Shown: piece after piece, positions 51,580 to 62,055 of the stretch
Numbering within the stretch: position 1 is the first letter of the stretch
Layout of the letters: each line of letters opens with the position of its first letter
Assembly (NCBI GenBank): GCA_021810635.1
Contig: JAJZIH010000010.1
Span: 1-64,000 of the forward strand
DNA length: 64,000 nucleotides
Source of the DNA: Pseudomonadota bacterium
Lineage (GTDB): Bacteria; Pseudomonadota; Gammaproteobacteria; JAKAQQ01
Reading direction: 5' to 3'
Program-made: the position numbers and the translations under genes
The notes under the pieces: model-generated
Told to the model about the DNA's origin: nothing
The model's input: the letters and a program-made list of their open reading frames with translations, nothing else
Database searches by the model: none

Positions 51580-52761
51580 ATGAACCCGCCGGAAAACGCC
51601 GGTCAGCGGCCGCCTCTCGTGCCTCTCGTCTGGGAGGAGGGGCGGGTGCGCATTCTCGACCAGCGTCTCCTCCCCGGACGGGAACAGTACGTGGAAGCCC
51701 GGGATGCCGGAGCCGTGGCCGATGCCATCATCCAGATGCGGCTCCGGGGCGCTCCGCTCATCGGGGTCGCCGCGGCGTATGGGGTCGCCCTCGAAGCGCG
51801 GCGGTTGCTTGACGGGCATCGTTCGGCCGAGTTCTACGACCGGATGAAGCAGACGATCTCCCATTTGTTGGGCTGTCGTCCCACCGCGGTCAACCTGATG
51901 CGTGCGCTCGCGCCTCCCGCCCGGTGGCTCGAGGAGGGACGGGATCCGGGGGATTTTGCGGCCCGCTGCGAGGAATGGGCTCACGGTCTGGCCCGGATGG
52001 AAGCGGAAGCCTGCGATGCCATGGGTCGGCTGGGCGCGGACTGCCTGAAGGCTGCGGGCCGGATCCTCACCCACTGCAATACGGGCCGCCTGGCCACCGT
52101 CGGTACCGGGACCGCGCTCGCGGTGGTTCGCGAAGCCGTGCGCCGCGATCCGGCCTGCCGAGTGACCTGCACCGAGACCCGCCCCTGGCTCCAGGGGGCT
52201 CGGCTCACCGCCTACGAACTGTCCCGCGAGGGGATCCCCGTCGACCTGGTCACGGAATCGGCTGCCGGCGACCGCCTGCTTGATCATGCGATCGACTACT
52301 TCATCGTGGGAGCCGATCGCATGAGTCCGGACGGACGGGTGGTGAACAAGGTGGGGACCCACATGCTGGCTCAGCTGGCCCGCACCGGAGGGGCCCGGAC
52401 CATGGTGGTCGCGCCCACCACGACCATCGACTGGGAGTGGGACCCCGCTCACCCCGCCATCCTCGAACGCCGCAGCGGCGAGGAACTCTGGGCGGCCACG
52501 GGGTGCCCGGAAATCCCGCCGGGAATCCAGGTCGACAACCCGGTTTTCGACCTCACTCCGCCCGACCTCATCGACTGGATCGTGACCGAGAAGGGGGTGA
52601 TCGCACCCGCCGGCGGGGAGGGTTTTGACCCCCACCGCTTTGCCTCCGGCCTGGAAGGGGCCTGGAACCGGTCTCCGGTGGCCGGAGGGGGAAATCAGGT
52701 AAAATTTGCCCGAGCCGCTTCGAGCCCGCCCTCCAGGGACCTGCCTCCGCATGACCGATAA
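51580..52761 (+). CDS. mtnA: 5-methylthioribose-1-phosphate isomerase
   Basis: Converts methylthioribose-1-phosphate to the ribulose form in methionine salvage. The 393-residue protein has [40 protein letters not shown] with the catalytic Cys, [16 protein letters not shown], and [20 protein letters not shown] with the catalytic Asp. The C-terminus runs about 30 residues beyond the usual end and overlaps the gyrA start by 11 bases. Divergent from mtaD with 69 bases between. A TATAAT at 51469-51474 may drive it. Confidence 0.94.
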   Translation: MNPPENAGQRPPLVPLVWEEGRVRILDQRLLPGREQYVEARDAGAVADAIIQMRLRGAPLIGVAAAYGVALEARRLLDGHRSAEFYDRMKQTISHLLGCRPTAVNLMRALAPPARWLEEGRDPGDFAARCEEWAHGLARMEAEACDAMGRLGADCLKAAGRILTHCNTGRLATVGTGTALAVVREAVRRDPACRVTCTETRPWLQGARLTAYELSREGIPVDLVTESAAGDRLLDHAIDYFIVGADRMSPDGRVVNKVGTHMLAQLARTGGARTMVVAPTTTIDWEWDPAHPAILERRSGEELWAATGCPEIPPGIQVDNPVFDLTPPDLIDWIVTEKGVIAPAGGEGFDPHRFASGLEGAWNRSPVAGGGNQVKFARAASSPPSRDLPPHDR

Positions 52762-55312
52762 CGTCAACGAAATCACCTCGATTACGCTCGAAGACGAGCT
52801 CAAGCGTTCCTATCTCGACTACGCCATGAGCGTGATCGTCGGACGGGCCCTGCCGGACATCCGGGACGGCCTGAAGCCGGTCCACCGCCGGGTTCTCTAC
52901 GCCATGCAGGTTCTGGGCAACGACTGGAACAAGCCGTACAAGAAATCCGCCCGGGTGGTGGGGGATGTGATCGGCAAATACCACCCCCATGGGGATGCGG
53001 CCGTTTACGATACGATCGTTCGCATGGCCCAGCCCTTCGCGATGCGCTACGTGCTGGTGGACGGGCAGGGCAACTTCGGCTCGATCGATGGCGATGCGCC
53101 GGCGGCCATGCGTTATACCGAGATCCGCCTAGCCAAGCTGGCCCACGCGCTTCTCGCCGACCTTGAAAAAGCCACGGTCGATTTCCTGCCCAACTACGAC
53201 GGGGCCGAGACCGAACCGACCGTCCTGCCCACCCGACTTCCCAACCTGCTGGTGAACGGCAGCAGCGGCATTGCGGTGGGGATGGCGACCACGATCCCGC
53301 CGCACAACCTCCGGGAAACCATCGACGCCGTTCTGGCCCTTCTGGGGCAACCGGATCTGGGCCTCGAGGAACTCCGGCGATACCTTCCGGGACCGGATTT
53401 TCCGACCGGCGGGGTGATCCTCGGCGATGAGGGGATCCGGCAGGCGTACGCCACCGGGCGCGGGCGCCTCAAGGTCCGCGGGCGGACGAGACTCGAGTCC
53501 CGGCCCGGAAACCGGGAAGCCCTCATCGTTTACGAGTTGCCGTACCAGGTCAACAAGGCGTCCTTCATCGAACAGATCGCGACCCTGGTCCGGGAGCGGA
53601 AAATCGAGGGGATCAGCGAGCTCCGCGACGAATCGGACCGCGACGGCATGCGCGTGGTGATCGAGCTCAAGCGGGGCGAGAATCCCGACGTCATCCTCAA
53701 CAACCTGTACCAGCACACGGCGCTCCAGGGTTCCTTCGTGGTCAACATGGTGGCCCTGAAAGACGGGCAGCCGCGTCTTTTCGATCTGCGCTCGATGCTC
53801 CAGGCCTTTTTGGAGCACCGCCGCGAGGTCGTGACCCGCAGGACTCTGTTCGATCTCGAGAAGGCGAGGGAACGCGCCCACCTCCTGGAAGGCCTGGCGC
53901 TCGCGGTTTCCAACATCGACGAGATGATCCAGGTGATCAAGCGGGCCGGACAGCCGAGCGAGGCGCGGGAGGCTTTGATCCGCCGGCCCTGGTCCGGAGT
54001 CTTCCTGGTCGAGCTTTTGGCCCGGGCGGGCGTGGAACGGACGGGGCCCGCGGATCTCTTGGAGCGGTATCAACTGACGGAAAACCAGGCCCAGGCCATT
54101 TTGGAGCTTCGCCTGCAGCGGCTCACGGGCCTCGAACGGGACAAGATCACAGCTGAGTACTTGGACCTCTTGAACCGGATCCGCGATTACGAGGACATTG
54201 TGGGCCGGGAAGCCCGTCTGGTCGAGGAGATCCAGCGCGAGCTCGTCGAGATCCGGGACGAGTTCGGCGACGCGCGGCGGACGGAGATCGCTCCGGGCAG
54301 CGAGATCCTGAGGACCGAGGACCTGATCGCCCAGGAGGACGTGGTGGTCACGCTGTCCCATGAAGGCTATATCAAGTACCAGACGCTCGACACCTACCGC
54401 CTGCAGCGGCGGGGAGGGCGCGGACGGACGGCGACCGCCGTCAAGGAATCCGATTTCATCGAGAAACTCTTTCTCACCCGGACCCACGACACACTGCTTT
54501 GTTTTTCGACCCGCGGTCGGGTCTACTGGACCCGGGTTTTCGAGCTGCCGGAGGGTGGGAGCACGGCCAAGGGCAAGCCCCTCGTCAACCTTCTCCAGCT
54601 GGGCGAAGGCGAACGCATCACCGCGATTCTCGACGTGGACCGCTTCGACCGGGAACAATTCGTTTTCATGGCCACCCGGTGTGGGGTTGTCAAGAAGGTG
54701 GCCCTGGGCGACTTTTCGCGTCCCCGGTCCAGCGGCATCCTGGCGATCGACCTGCCCGAAGAGGACGTGCTGATCAGTGCGGAGCGCACCGACGGTTATC
54801 GGGACCTCATGCTTTTTGCCTCGAACGGAAAGGCCATCCGGTTCCCGGAAACCGATGTGCGCACCATGGGACGTCAGGCGACGGGGGTGCGCGGGATCCG
54901 GCTGGCCGCCGGTGCCCATGTCGTGGCCGTGGCCGTGATCGGGGAGGGGGTGGAGGACATCCTCACGGTCACGGCGCATGGGTTCGGGAAACGGACCGCA
55001 CTCCAGGAATATCTCGCCCAGACGCGGGGGGGCAAAGGGGTGATCTCGATCCAGACCGGACCCCGTAACGGGGCGGTCATCGGCGCCGCCCCGGTCCGAT
55101 CGGCGGACGAGGCCATGCTGGTGACCCAGAACGGGACGCTCGTGCGGATTGCGGTGGATTCGATTTCCCGCGTGGGCCGCAACACGCAGGGGGTTCGGCT
55201 CATCCGGCTCGACGACGGGGATACCGTCGTCAACCTGGAACGCATACCGGCGGAGCCGGCCGATGAGGACCGAAACCCCGCTCCGGTTCCCCCGGACGAA
55301 ACGGCGCCATGA
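52751..55312 (+). CDS. gyrA: DNA gyrase subunit A
   Basis: The breakage-reunion subunit of gyrase, 853 residues. The catalytic Tyr is residue 122 in [10 protein letters not shown], exactly the E. coli number. The GyrA box is QRRGGRGR, and the C-terminal beta-pinwheel repeats follow. In the quinolone region, residues 80-87 read HGDAAVYD: position 83 is Ala (codon GCG, 52997-52999) where E. coli has Ser83, while Asp87 is kept. ATG 52751 starts inside mtnA; serC overlaps the stop. Confidence 0.97.
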   Translation: MTDNVNEITSITLEDELKRSYLDYAMSVIVGRALPDIRDGLKPVHRRVLYAMQVLGNDWNKPYKKSARVVGDVIGKYHPHGDAAVYDTIVRMAQPFAMRYVLVDGQGNFGSIDGDAPAAMRYTEIRLAKLAHALLADLEKATVDFLPNYDGAETEPTVLPTRLPNLLVNGSSGIAVGMATTIPPHNLRETIDAVLALLGQPDLGLEELRRYLPGPDFPTGGVILGDEGIRQAYATGRGRLKVRGRTRLESRPGNREALIVYELPYQVNKASFIEQIATLVRERKIEGISELRDESDRDGMRVVIELKRGENPDVILNNLYQHTALQGSFVVNMVALKDGQPRLFDLRSMLQAFLEHRREVVTRRTLFDLEKARERAHLLEGLALAVSNIDEMIQVIKRAGQPSEAREALIRRPWSGVFLVELLARAGVERTGPADLLERYQLTENQAQAILELRLQRLTGLERDKITAEYLDLLNRIRDYEDIVGREARLVEEIQRELVEIRDEFGDARRTEIAPGSEILRTEDLIAQEDVVVTLSHEGYIKYQTLDTYRLQRRGGRGRTATAVKESDFIEKLFLTRTHDTLLCFSTRGRVYWTRVFELPEGGSTAKGKPLVNLLQLGEGERITAILDVDRFDREQFVFMATRCGVVKKVALGDFSRPRSSGILAIDLPEEDVLISAERTDGYRDLMLFASNGKAIRFPETDVRTMGRQATGVRGIRLAAGAHVVAVAVIGEGVEDILTVTAHGFGKRTALQEYLAQTRGGKGVISIQTGPRNGAVIGAAPVRSADEAMLVTQNGTLVRIAVDSISRVGRNTQGVRLIRLDDGDTVVNLERIPAEPADEDRNPAPVPPDETAP

Positions 55313-56454
55313 ACCCCAAGGCCGTCCGGCCGGATCCGCTCCCGGGACGGGTGCCCGGACCCGGCGAACGGAGCTGGAACTTCGGGCCCGGTCCGGCCTA
55401 TCTGCCGGATGAGGTGGTGCGCGAGGCACAGGAGGCGCTCTGGCGGTTTGGCGAAACCGGGATGGGGGTGGCCGAGATCAGCCATCGGGATCCCCTGTTT
55501 CTCGAACTCGTCGAAGGGCTCGAGGCCCGGGTTCGACGGCTGCTCGCGCTGCCGGCCTCACATGCGGTCCTCTTCATGGCGGGAGGCGCGAGACCCCATT
55601 TCAGCCTGGTTCCCTTGAACCTCTCCAAGCCGCGGCGGGGGCGGACCGCCTACGCCCTCACGGGTTACTGGTCGCGTCTCGCGCGGAGTGATGCGGCGGT
55701 TCTGGTGCAGACGGAGGTGGCGGCCGAAATCCTGGAAGGGGATCCGGTGGCCATCCCGGACCCGGCCCGCTGGAACCTCCGGGAACCCGTGGACTATCTC
55801 TATTACACCGACAATGAGAGCATCGACGGCGTGGAGTTTGGAAGTCCGCCGGTCGTTGGAGGGCTCCCGCTCGTCGCGGACATGACGGCCAACCTGTTTT
55901 CCCGGCCGATCCCCGATCCCGATGTCTTCGATCTGATTTTTGCGGGTGCCCAGAAAAACCTGGGAATTACCGGGCTGGCGATCGTGATGGTCAGAAAGGA
56001 AGCGCTCGCGGGGTCTCTCGAGGGCTGGCCCCGTTACCTCCAGTACCGGGACTGGATCGCCTGCCGATCGATGGTCAACACCCCCCCAACCTTCAACCTC
56101 TACATGGCTGACCTCATGGCCCGGTGGATGGAAAAGGAGGGTGGACTCGCGGTTCTGGCCGCCCGTAACCGGAAAAAGGCGGATCTCCTGTATGCGGCGA
56201 TTGACCAGAGCGGCGGGTTCTACCGGAACCGGGTTGCACCCGCCTGCCGCTCGCGGATGAATGTGCCTTTTCGGCTGGCGGACGAGCGCCGGACGCCGCA
56301 GTTCCTCGAAGCGGCGCGTGGTGCCGGCCTGGTTCAGATTGCCGGGCACCACTCGGTCGGCGGCTGCCGGGCCAGCATCTACAATGCCATGCCGGAAGCC
56401 GGCGTCCGGCAACTGTGTGAGTTCATGCGCGAATACCAGCGGACGGCCGGGTAG
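55309..56454 (+). CDS. serC: Phosphoserine aminotransferase
   Basis: A PLP enzyme that makes phosphoserine for serine synthesis and 4-phosphohydroxythreonine for PLP synthesis. The 381-residue protein has [26 protein letters not shown], the PLP Lys in [12 protein letters not shown] and [13 protein letters not shown]. An extra 20 or so residues precede the usual N-terminus, but the ATGA overlap with gyrA supports this start. Ends in TAG, 13 bases before hisC. Confidence 0.95.
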   Translation: MNPKAVRPDPLPGRVPGPGERSWNFGPGPAYLPDEVVREAQEALWRFGETGMGVAEISHRDPLFLELVEGLEARVRRLLALPASHAVLFMAGGARPHFSLVPLNLSKPRRGRTAYALTGYWSRLARSDAAVLVQTEVAAEILEGDPVAIPDPARWNLREPVDYLYYTDNESIDGVEFGSPPVVGGLPLVADMTANLFSRPIPDPDVFDLIFAGAQKNLGITGLAIVMVRKEALAGSLEGWPRYLQYRDWIACRSMVNTPPTFNLYMADLMARWMEKEGGLAVLAARNRKKADLLYAAIDQSGGFYRNRVAPACRSRMNVPFRLADERRTPQFLEAARGAGLVQIAGHHSVGGCRASIYNAMPEAGVRQLCEFMREYQRTAG

Positions 56455-56467
56455 GGGCCGGATCCGG

Positions 56468-57559
56468 ATGGCCATGCCCCATAACCCCTACATCGAAACC
56501 ATCCGTCCCTACGAGCCCGGCAAGCCGGTCGAGGAGGTCGAGCGCGAGTACGGGCTGCACTCCGTCGTGAAACTGGCCTCGAATGAAAATCCGCTGGGAC
56601 CGAGTCCCTATGCCGTGCGGGCCGCCGAAAAGGCCCTCTCGCGGGCGGCTCTCTACCCGGACAGCGGGTCTTACACGCTGACGCGGAAACTGGCGGAAAA
56701 ACATGGATTGCCGCCCGACTGTTTGGTCATCGGGACCGGATCCGACCACCTGTTCATGCTGCTCGCCCTGGTCCTGCTCAATCCGCAAACCAACGCGGTG
56801 ATTTCCGAGTTCACCTTTCCCACCTACGCCATTGCGGTCCATTCCGTGGGGGCCGAACTCAGGGTCGCCCGCTCCGGAGCGGGGCTCGGCCAGGAGGTGG
56901 ATCACCTCTTGGCCGCCATCGACTCGGCCACGCGGGTGATTTTCATCGACAATCCCAACAATCCGATCGGAAGCTATCTTTCCCGATCCGCAATCGTCCG
57001 CCTGATGGACGCGGTCCCCCGCGAGACGCTGGTCGTCCTCGATGAGGCGTACTATGAGTTTGTCGATGCCCCCGATTACATCTCGGGGCTCGAATACCTC
57101 GCCCGTTATCCCAATTTGATGGTCACGAGAACCTTCTCCAAGGCCTATGGCCTGGCAGGGTTCCGGATCGGATATGGACTGGCGGATCCGGCCTTGGTCC
57201 GGCTGCTCCAGCGCGTCAGGCTGCCCTTCAGCATCAGCCATCTGGCCCTGGCTGCGGCGGAGGCCGCCCTCGCGGATACGGAACACTTGGTCAGGACTCG
57301 CCAGCTCGTTTTGTCGGAAAGACCCCGCCTGGCCGCCCTCCTTGAGAAACGCCTGGTCAGGATCCTGCCCTCGCAAGGCAATTTCGTGACGGCCGAAACG
57401 CCGGTTCCAGCCCGGCAACTATTTGAAGCGCTGCTCAAGGTCGGCATCATCATCCGCCCCCTGGCCGGCATGGGCCTGCCGGACCATGTCCGGGTCAGTG
57501 TGGGCCTGCCCACCCAAAATCAAGCCTTGGGGAAGGCCCTGGAGGCTGTTTTGGGGTGA
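56468..57559 (+). CDS. hisC: Histidinol-phosphate aminotransferase
   Basis: A class I/II PLP aminotransferase, 363 residues. It carries KLASNENPLGPSP, FIDNPNNPIGSYL with the PLP-contacting Asn, VVLDEAYYEF with the Asp, and TRTFSKAYGLAGFRIGYG with the PLP Lys. Enzymes at this location (HisC2 in Pseudomonas) often act on aromatic amino acids, so it may also be the phenylalanine/tyrosine transaminase. ATG 56468 is preferred within a frame open from 56261; ATG 56474 is two codons later. Confidence 0.92.
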   Translation: MAMPHNPYIETIRPYEPGKPVEEVEREYGLHSVVKLASNENPLGPSPYAVRAAEKALSRAALYPDSGSYTLTRKLAEKHGLPPDCLVIGTGSDHLFMLLALVLLNPQTNAVISEFTFPTYAIAVHSVGAELRVARSGAGLGQEVDHLLAAIDSATRVIFIDNPNNPIGSYLSRSAIVRLMDAVPRETLVVLDEAYYEFVDAPDYISGLEYLARYPNLMVTRTFSKAYGLAGFRIGYGLADPALVRLLQRVRLPFSISHLALAAAEAALADTEHLVRTRQLVLSERPRLAALLEKRLVRILPSQGNFVTAETPVPARQLFEALLKVGIIIRPLAGMGLPDHVRVSVGLPTQNQALGKALEAVLG

Positions 57560-58230
57560 TCCAGGAATCACTGCCACCGGTCATCACCATCGATGGACCG
57601 GGAGGGGCGGGAAAGGGAACCGTGTCTTCGCGCCTGGCGGAACGGCTGTCCTGGAACTGGCTGGAAAGTGGCCGTCTCTACCGTTGGCTCGGCTGGCGTG
57701 CGGCTCGGGAACATCTGGACGCGGGTGACGAGGAGGCCCTCTGCGGTCTCATCGCTGGCATCCAGCTGCGTTGCGCGGCGGGAAGCAGGCGGCTCGAAAT
57801 CGTGGGATCCCCGGCTTTCGAGGTGCTCGCGGACGAGGCCGCCGCGGATTGGGCGTCGCGGCTTGCGGCCCTGCCGGCCGTGCGCTCGGCCCTTCTGCCG
57901 GTCCAGCACGCCTGCCGGCTGCCGCCCGGCCTTGTGGCCGATGGCCGCGATATGGGAACGGTGGTTTTCCCCGATGCCCGGCTCAAGGTGTTTCTCACGG
58001 CCAGTGTGGAAGCGCGGGCCCTGAGGCGTCTTAAACAGTTGAATGCATTAGGGCTTTATGGTAGCCTTAACCACTTGACTCAGGAGATCGAAGAGCGGGA
58101 TGAAAGGGATCGGCGTCGATCCGTATCACCCCTCAGGTCTGCGCCCGGTGCCTGGATTCTCGACAGTACCGGGCTCACTGCCGACGCGGTCGTGCAGCGG
58201 ATCTGGGAGGCTTGGCAGGCCGGCTCATGA
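57556..58230 (+). CDS. cmk: Cytidylate kinase
   Basis: Phosphorylates CMP and dCMP. The 224-residue protein has the P-loop ITIDGPGGAGKGTVSSRLAE, SGRLYRWLGW, LVADGRDMGTVVFPDA and EIEERDERDRRRSVSPL, all diagnostic. In most cytidylate kinases SGxLYR is followed by ALA; here it reads WLG. GTG 57556 overlaps the hisC stop by four bases. In many Gammaproteobacteria aroA precedes cmk; it is missing here. Confidence 0.93.
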   Translation: MIQESLPPVITIDGPGGAGKGTVSSRLAERLSWNWLESGRLYRWLGWRAAREHLDAGDEEALCGLIAGIQLRCAAGSRRLEIVGSPAFEVLADEAAADWASRLAALPAVRSALLPVQHACRLPPGLVADGRDMGTVVFPDARLKVFLTASVEARALRRLKQLNALGLYGSLNHLTQEIEERDERDRRRSVSPLRSAPGAWILDSTGLTADAVVQRIWEAWQAGS

Positions 58231-58352
58231 GTCAGGGTTTTTCATCTGCAGGGGCAGCCAGGAGGCGCCCCGTTTGTCCATTCTCATGCCGGCCCGGTTG
58301 GGGACGGATGAGACTTCATCAGGTCAGAGTGCCAGTGGCACGGGTTTTTTGA

Positions 58353-60029
58353 ATGTCGGAATCGTTCGCTGATCTTCTCGAAGAAAGCCTGTCCAAGACC
58401 CAACTCAATCCGGGCAGCATCATCAAGGCCAAGGTCATCTTCATCAACCCCGATGTGGTGATCGTCAATGCGGGACTCAAGTCCGAGGGGGTCATTCCGA
58501 TCGACCAGTTCCGGGATGAATCGGGCGGGATTCCCATCCAGGTCGGGGACGAGGTGGAAGTGGCGATCGAAACCCTGGAAGACGGGATGGGGGAAACCCA
58601 CCTGTCCCGGGAGCGGGCCCGCCGGCTCAGGACCTGGAAGGAACTGGAGGACGCCTTTGAAAAGGAGTCCATCGTCACCGGAACCATCACCGGCAAAGTG
58701 AAAGGCGGGTTTACCGTCAACCTGAGAGAGATCCGTGCCTTCCTGCCGGGTTCGCTGGTCGACATCCGTCCCGTGCGCGATTCATCCTATCTCGAGGGAC
58801 GGCCGCTCCAATTCAAGATCATCAAGCTGGACCAGAAACGGAACAACGTGGTGGTCTCCCGCCGGGCCGTGGTCGAGGCGGAAAACCAGGGTGAACGGGA
58901 ATCCCTGCTTGAGAAGATCAAGGAAGGCGCCCTGCTCAAGGGGATTGTGAAGAATCTGACCGAGTACGGTGCCTTTGTCGACCTGGGTGGCATCGACGGG
59001 CTTCTCCACATCACGGACATGGCCTGGCGCCGCGTCCGCAACCCGTCCGAAATCGTCACGGTCGGCCAGGAAATCGACGTCAAGGTTCTCCGGTTCGACC
59101 GCGAACGCAATCGGGTGTCTTTGGGGATCAAACAGCTCGGGGAGGATCCCTGGACCGACATCGACCGCCGTCACCCGGTGGCGAGCCGGACTTTCGGGCG
59201 CGTGACCAATGTGACCGAATACGGCTGTTTTGTCGAAATCGAGCCCGGGGTTGAAGGCCTGGTGCATCTCTCGGAAATGGACTGGTCGTCTCGCAATGTC
59301 AACCCGGCCAAAGTGGTTCACGTCGGAGACGAGAAGGAAGTGATGATTCTTGAGATCGATACCGAAAGACGGAGGATCTCGCTCGGAATCAAGCAATGCA
59401 CATCCAACCCGTGGGAAGATTTTGCCCAGAACCACAAGAAGGGAGAGCAGATCCAGGGCAAGGTCAAGTCCATTACCGACTTCGGCATTTTCGTCGGCCT
59501 GGAAGGAGGGATTGACGGCCTGGTCCACGTCTCCGATATCTCCTGGGACCTTCCTGGGGAAGAGGCCATCCGCAACTACAAGAAAGGGGACGAGGTGGAC
59601 ACGGTTCTTTTGGCGATCGATTCGGAACGGGAACGGATTTCACTGGGAATCAAGCAGTTGGCACGAGATCCCTTCACGGCTTTTCTGACGGCCCACCCGC
59701 GCGGAACCGCCGTGCGAGGGGTGGTCAAGGAGGTGGAGGAGAAGGGCGCCACGATTCAGCTGGAGGAGGGGATCGATGGCTACTTGGCCGCCGGTGATCT
59801 CAATCGCGACCGGGTGAGTGATGCCCGGACGGTTCTCCACCCGGGAGAGGAAGTCGAAGCCCATGTCATGGCCTACGACCGGAAGTCACGGGTCGTGGCC
59901 CTGTCGGTCCGGGCGCTGGAACTCGAAGAGGAGGCCAAGGCGCTCGATACCTACACCCGCCGTTCCACCGGACCGATCCCCACGATCGGTGATCTGTTCA
60001 AGGAAAAAAACCAGGAAACCAATCCATAG
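58353..60029 (+). CDS. rpsA: 30S ribosomal protein S1
   Basis: Binds mRNA leaders for translation initiation. The 558-residue protein has six S1 repeats, each with a GxVxxxxxxGxFV/I core, such as [40 protein letters not shown] and [20 protein letters not shown]. The start ATG lacks a Shine-Dalgarno sequence; the bases before it are GTTTTTTGA. E. coli rpsA is also translated without a good SD and is autoregulated by S1, which may apply here. Confidence 0.97.
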   Translation: MSESFADLLEESLSKTQLNPGSIIKAKVIFINPDVVIVNAGLKSEGVIPIDQFRDESGGIPIQVGDEVEVAIETLEDGMGETHLSRERARRLRTWKELEDAFEKESIVTGTITGKVKGGFTVNLREIRAFLPGSLVDIRPVRDSSYLEGRPLQFKIIKLDQKRNNVVVSRRAVVEAENQGERESLLEKIKEGALLKGIVKNLTEYGAFVDLGGIDGLLHITDMAWRRVRNPSEIVTVGQEIDVKVLRFDRERNRVSLGIKQLGEDPWTDIDRRHPVASRTFGRVTNVTEYGCFVEIEPGVEGLVHLSEMDWSSRNVNPAKVVHVGDEKEVMILEIDTERRRISLGIKQCTSNPWEDFAQNHKKGEQIQGKVKSITDFGIFVGLEGGIDGLVHVSDISWDLPGEEAIRNYKKGDEVDTVLLAIDSERERISLGIKQLARDPFTAFLTAHPRGTAVRGVVKEVEEKGATIQLEEGIDGYLAAGDLNRDRVSDARTVLHPGEEVEAHVMAYDRKSRVVALSVRALELEEEAKALDTYTRRSTGPIPTIGDLFKEKNQETNP

Positions 60030-60084
60030 GGGGATGCATTCTTGATCCGAGCGAGTACCGGGCGAGAAAGGGGAGGGCATGTTC

Positions 60085-60387
60085 GTGACGCGATCACAAC
60101 TCATTGAGTACATCAGCCAGCGCTATCGGCATCTTCCTCAACAGGACATCGAGCTGGCCGTCAAAACCCTGCTGGAACACCTGGGGACGGCCTTGGCGCA
60201 GGGCCGGCGGATCGAGATCCGGGGGTTCGGCAGTTTTTCCCTGCACTATCACAAACCGCGCATGGGGCGTAATCCAAAAACCGGGGAACCGGTTGCTCTG
60301 GCCGGCCGGTTTGTTCCGCATTTCAAACCAGGAAAGTCGCTGCGGACCGAGATCGAAAAATCCGCCGTGTCGATCCAGTCCCACTAA
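60085..60387 (+). CDS. ihfB: Integration host factor beta subunit
   Basis: A DNA-bending protein, partner of IhfA. Conserved segments are [18 protein letters not shown], the minor-groove arm [11 protein letters not shown] and [13 protein letters not shown] place the start at GTG 60085, reading [10 protein letters not shown], because this matches the usual N-terminus and sits seven to eight bases after the strong SD GGGGAGG (60070-60076). ATG 60079 would leave only two bases of spacing. 100 residues. Confidence 0.94.
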   Translation: MTRSQLIEYISQRYRHLPQQDIELAVKTLLEHLGTALAQGRRIEIRGFGSFSLHYHKPRMGRNPKTGEPVALAGRFVPHFKPGKSLRTEIEKSAVSIQSH

Positions 60388-60401
60388 GAAGTCGCGGATA
60401 G

Positions 60402-60435
60402 CACCTGCTGCGGAAGCAGCTTAAACTAGCAGGTG
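60402..60435 (+). promoter_or_regulatory. Nested hairpins between ihfB and lapA
   Basis: CACCTGCT (60402-60409) pairs with AGCAGGTG (60428-60435). Within it the alternative hairpin GCTGC-GGAA-GCAGC (60407-60420) competes for the same bases. The two structures are mutually exclusive, as in attenuators. No T-run follows. It lies 14 bases after the ihfB stop and 36 before the lapA start. Confidence 0.5.
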
Positions 60436-60471
60436 GACGATTTCTCGGCATTTGACGGCAGCGGGTCAGAC

Positions 60472-60798
60472 ATGAAAAGAGGATTGTTTTCGATCACGGC
60501 CATCGGTGTGCTCGTCGTGCTTTTCATCATCGCACTCGAGAACCCGCAGCCGGTGGTTCTTCATCTCCTGGGATGGCGGTGGGTGACTCCGCTTTTCGTG
60601 CCTTTCCTCGTGGGGTTTGTATCCGGTGGGGTACTCATGTTCCTGTTTCTCTTGCCCGCCCGGATCCGGCTGTCCTGGAGACTCCGTCGCCTCCGGCGTG
60701 CAGAGCCCCTCCCCGGTGGCGGAATCCCGGGAAACCAACCGATCCCGAATCCCTTGGTGCGAACACCGGACCGGACACGGGAGACGCAGGGTTCATGA
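60472..60798 (+). CDS. lapA: LapA-domain inner-membrane protein
   Basis: A 108-residue protein with two transmembrane segments (residues 8-24 and about 43-63) joined by NPQPVVLHLLGWRW, the LapA/YciS signature. LapA works with LapB to control LpxC turnover and lipopolysaccharide synthesis. The C-terminal tail is Arg- and Pro-rich. ATG 60472 is chosen; GTG 60433 is an alternative. Overlaps lapB (ATGA). Confidence 0.9.
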   Translation: MKRGLFSITAIGVLVVLFIIALENPQPVVLHLLGWRWVTPLFVPFLVGFVSGGVLMFLFLLPARIRLSWRLRRLRRAEPLPGGGIPGNQPIPNPLVRTPDRTRETQGS

Positions 60799-62030
60799 TC
60801 CGGTCGGTCGCCTGGTTCCTGCTCGGCCTCCTCCTGGCGGCTGCCGTTGGTGCCCACCTGAAGTGGCGGGTCCGGCGGCGGCGGGCCCGTTCCCCGACCA
60901 GTCTGGGTTACTTCAAGGGACTCCAGTACCTGCTGGACGAACAACCGGATGAGGCGCTGACGGTCTTTTTGAAACTGGCTGACGAAAATCCGGAAATCAT
61001 TGAAATCCAGTTGGCCGTGGCCCGCCTGTTCCGGCGCAAAGGTGAGCTCGAGCGCTCGATCCGCATTCACCAGAATCTTGTGGCCCGGACCCAGCTCGAC
61101 CGCAAGGACCGGCTGATGGCCCTTTACGAACTGGCCTGTGATTATCTTTCGGGCGGGCTATACGACCGGGCGGAGCGTCTGTTTAACGAACTGTTGGAGG
61201 ACAAACCCTGGCGCCGTCCGGCATTGACCCAGCTGATCCAGATCCACGAGAATCAAAAGGACTGGGATGACGCGCTCCGGTTCGCCCACGCTCTTGAACA
61301 GGCCAGTGGGATGAGCTACGGCCGTGCCATGGCCCATTACGAGTGCGAAATGGGGCAAATTGCGCTCGACACCCGTGATCTCAGGGAAGCACGTGAACGG
61401 TTTGGCCGCGCACTGCACCGTGATCCCGGTTCGGTCCGGGCCTACTGGATGATGGGGCAGGTCCTTTGGCTGGAGGACCGGCCGGCCGAGGCCTATCCAC
61501 TGTTCGAGCAGGCCTTCCTGTTGAAACCCCTGCTGGCTCCGGTGACCCTCCGGGAGTTGTGGCAGGCCACCTCCGGCATCCAGCCCAAGGGAGGATTCCA
61601 GAAGGTGCTGCGCAAGGCGGCGCTTGATGACCGGGCCCAGGACGCCGTGGCCCAGGCCCTGATCCTCGATTCTTCGAGTCCCGTGATCGACTACGTATCC
61701 CAGCTGCAGGACTTCCTCGATCGGCATGCCGTCCTGAAGCCGTTCTGCCCGTCCGCCGGTAACGGAGAAGCCTGGGCCCTTCGGGTCCGCGAGTCATTGG
61801 CCCCGATCTTCCGACTGACCTTGCGGTTTTACTGCGAGGAATGTGGGTACAGCCTGCAGGCCCATGTGTGGAAATGTCCCGGCTGCCACTGTTGGGATTC
61901 CTTTTTGCCCCACGAGATTCTGGGGGAACAGCTGAGCGGTCTCGAAAAGAGCCCGCCCACGGCTCTCGTTAACTACCCGCGACTTCCTTTCCGGCCGGCC
62001 CGGCTGGCGAACCCCCGATCCTGGAAATGA
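60795..62030 (+). CDS. lapB: Lipopolysaccharide assembly protein LapB (YciM)
   Basis: A 411-residue TPR adaptor that promotes FtsH degradation of LpxC. One N-terminal membrane helix is followed by about nine TPR units (GYFKGLQYLLDEQPDEALTV, RIHQNLVARTQLDRKDRLMA) and a C-terminal rubredoxin-like zinc knuckle, CEECGY and CPGCHCW. All expected parts are intact. Translationally coupled to lapA. Confidence 0.95.
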   Translation: MIRSVAWFLLGLLLAAAVGAHLKWRVRRRRARSPTSLGYFKGLQYLLDEQPDEALTVFLKLADENPEIIEIQLAVARLFRRKGELERSIRIHQNLVARTQLDRKDRLMALYELACDYLSGGLYDRAERLFNELLEDKPWRRPALTQLIQIHENQKDWDDALRFAHALEQASGMSYGRAMAHYECEMGQIALDTRDLREARERFGRALHRDPGSVRAYWMMGQVLWLEDRPAEAYPLFEQAFLLKPLLAPVTLRELWQATSGIQPKGGFQKVLRKAALDDRAQDAVAQALILDSSSPVIDYVSQLQDFLDRHAVLKPFCPSAGNGEAWALRVRESLAPIFRLTLRFYCEECGYSLQAHVWKCPGCHCWDSFLPHEILGEQLSGLEKSPPTALVNYPRLPFRPARLANPRSWK

Positions 62031-62055
62031 TCCATCGAACGGAGAGAGACTGCTG

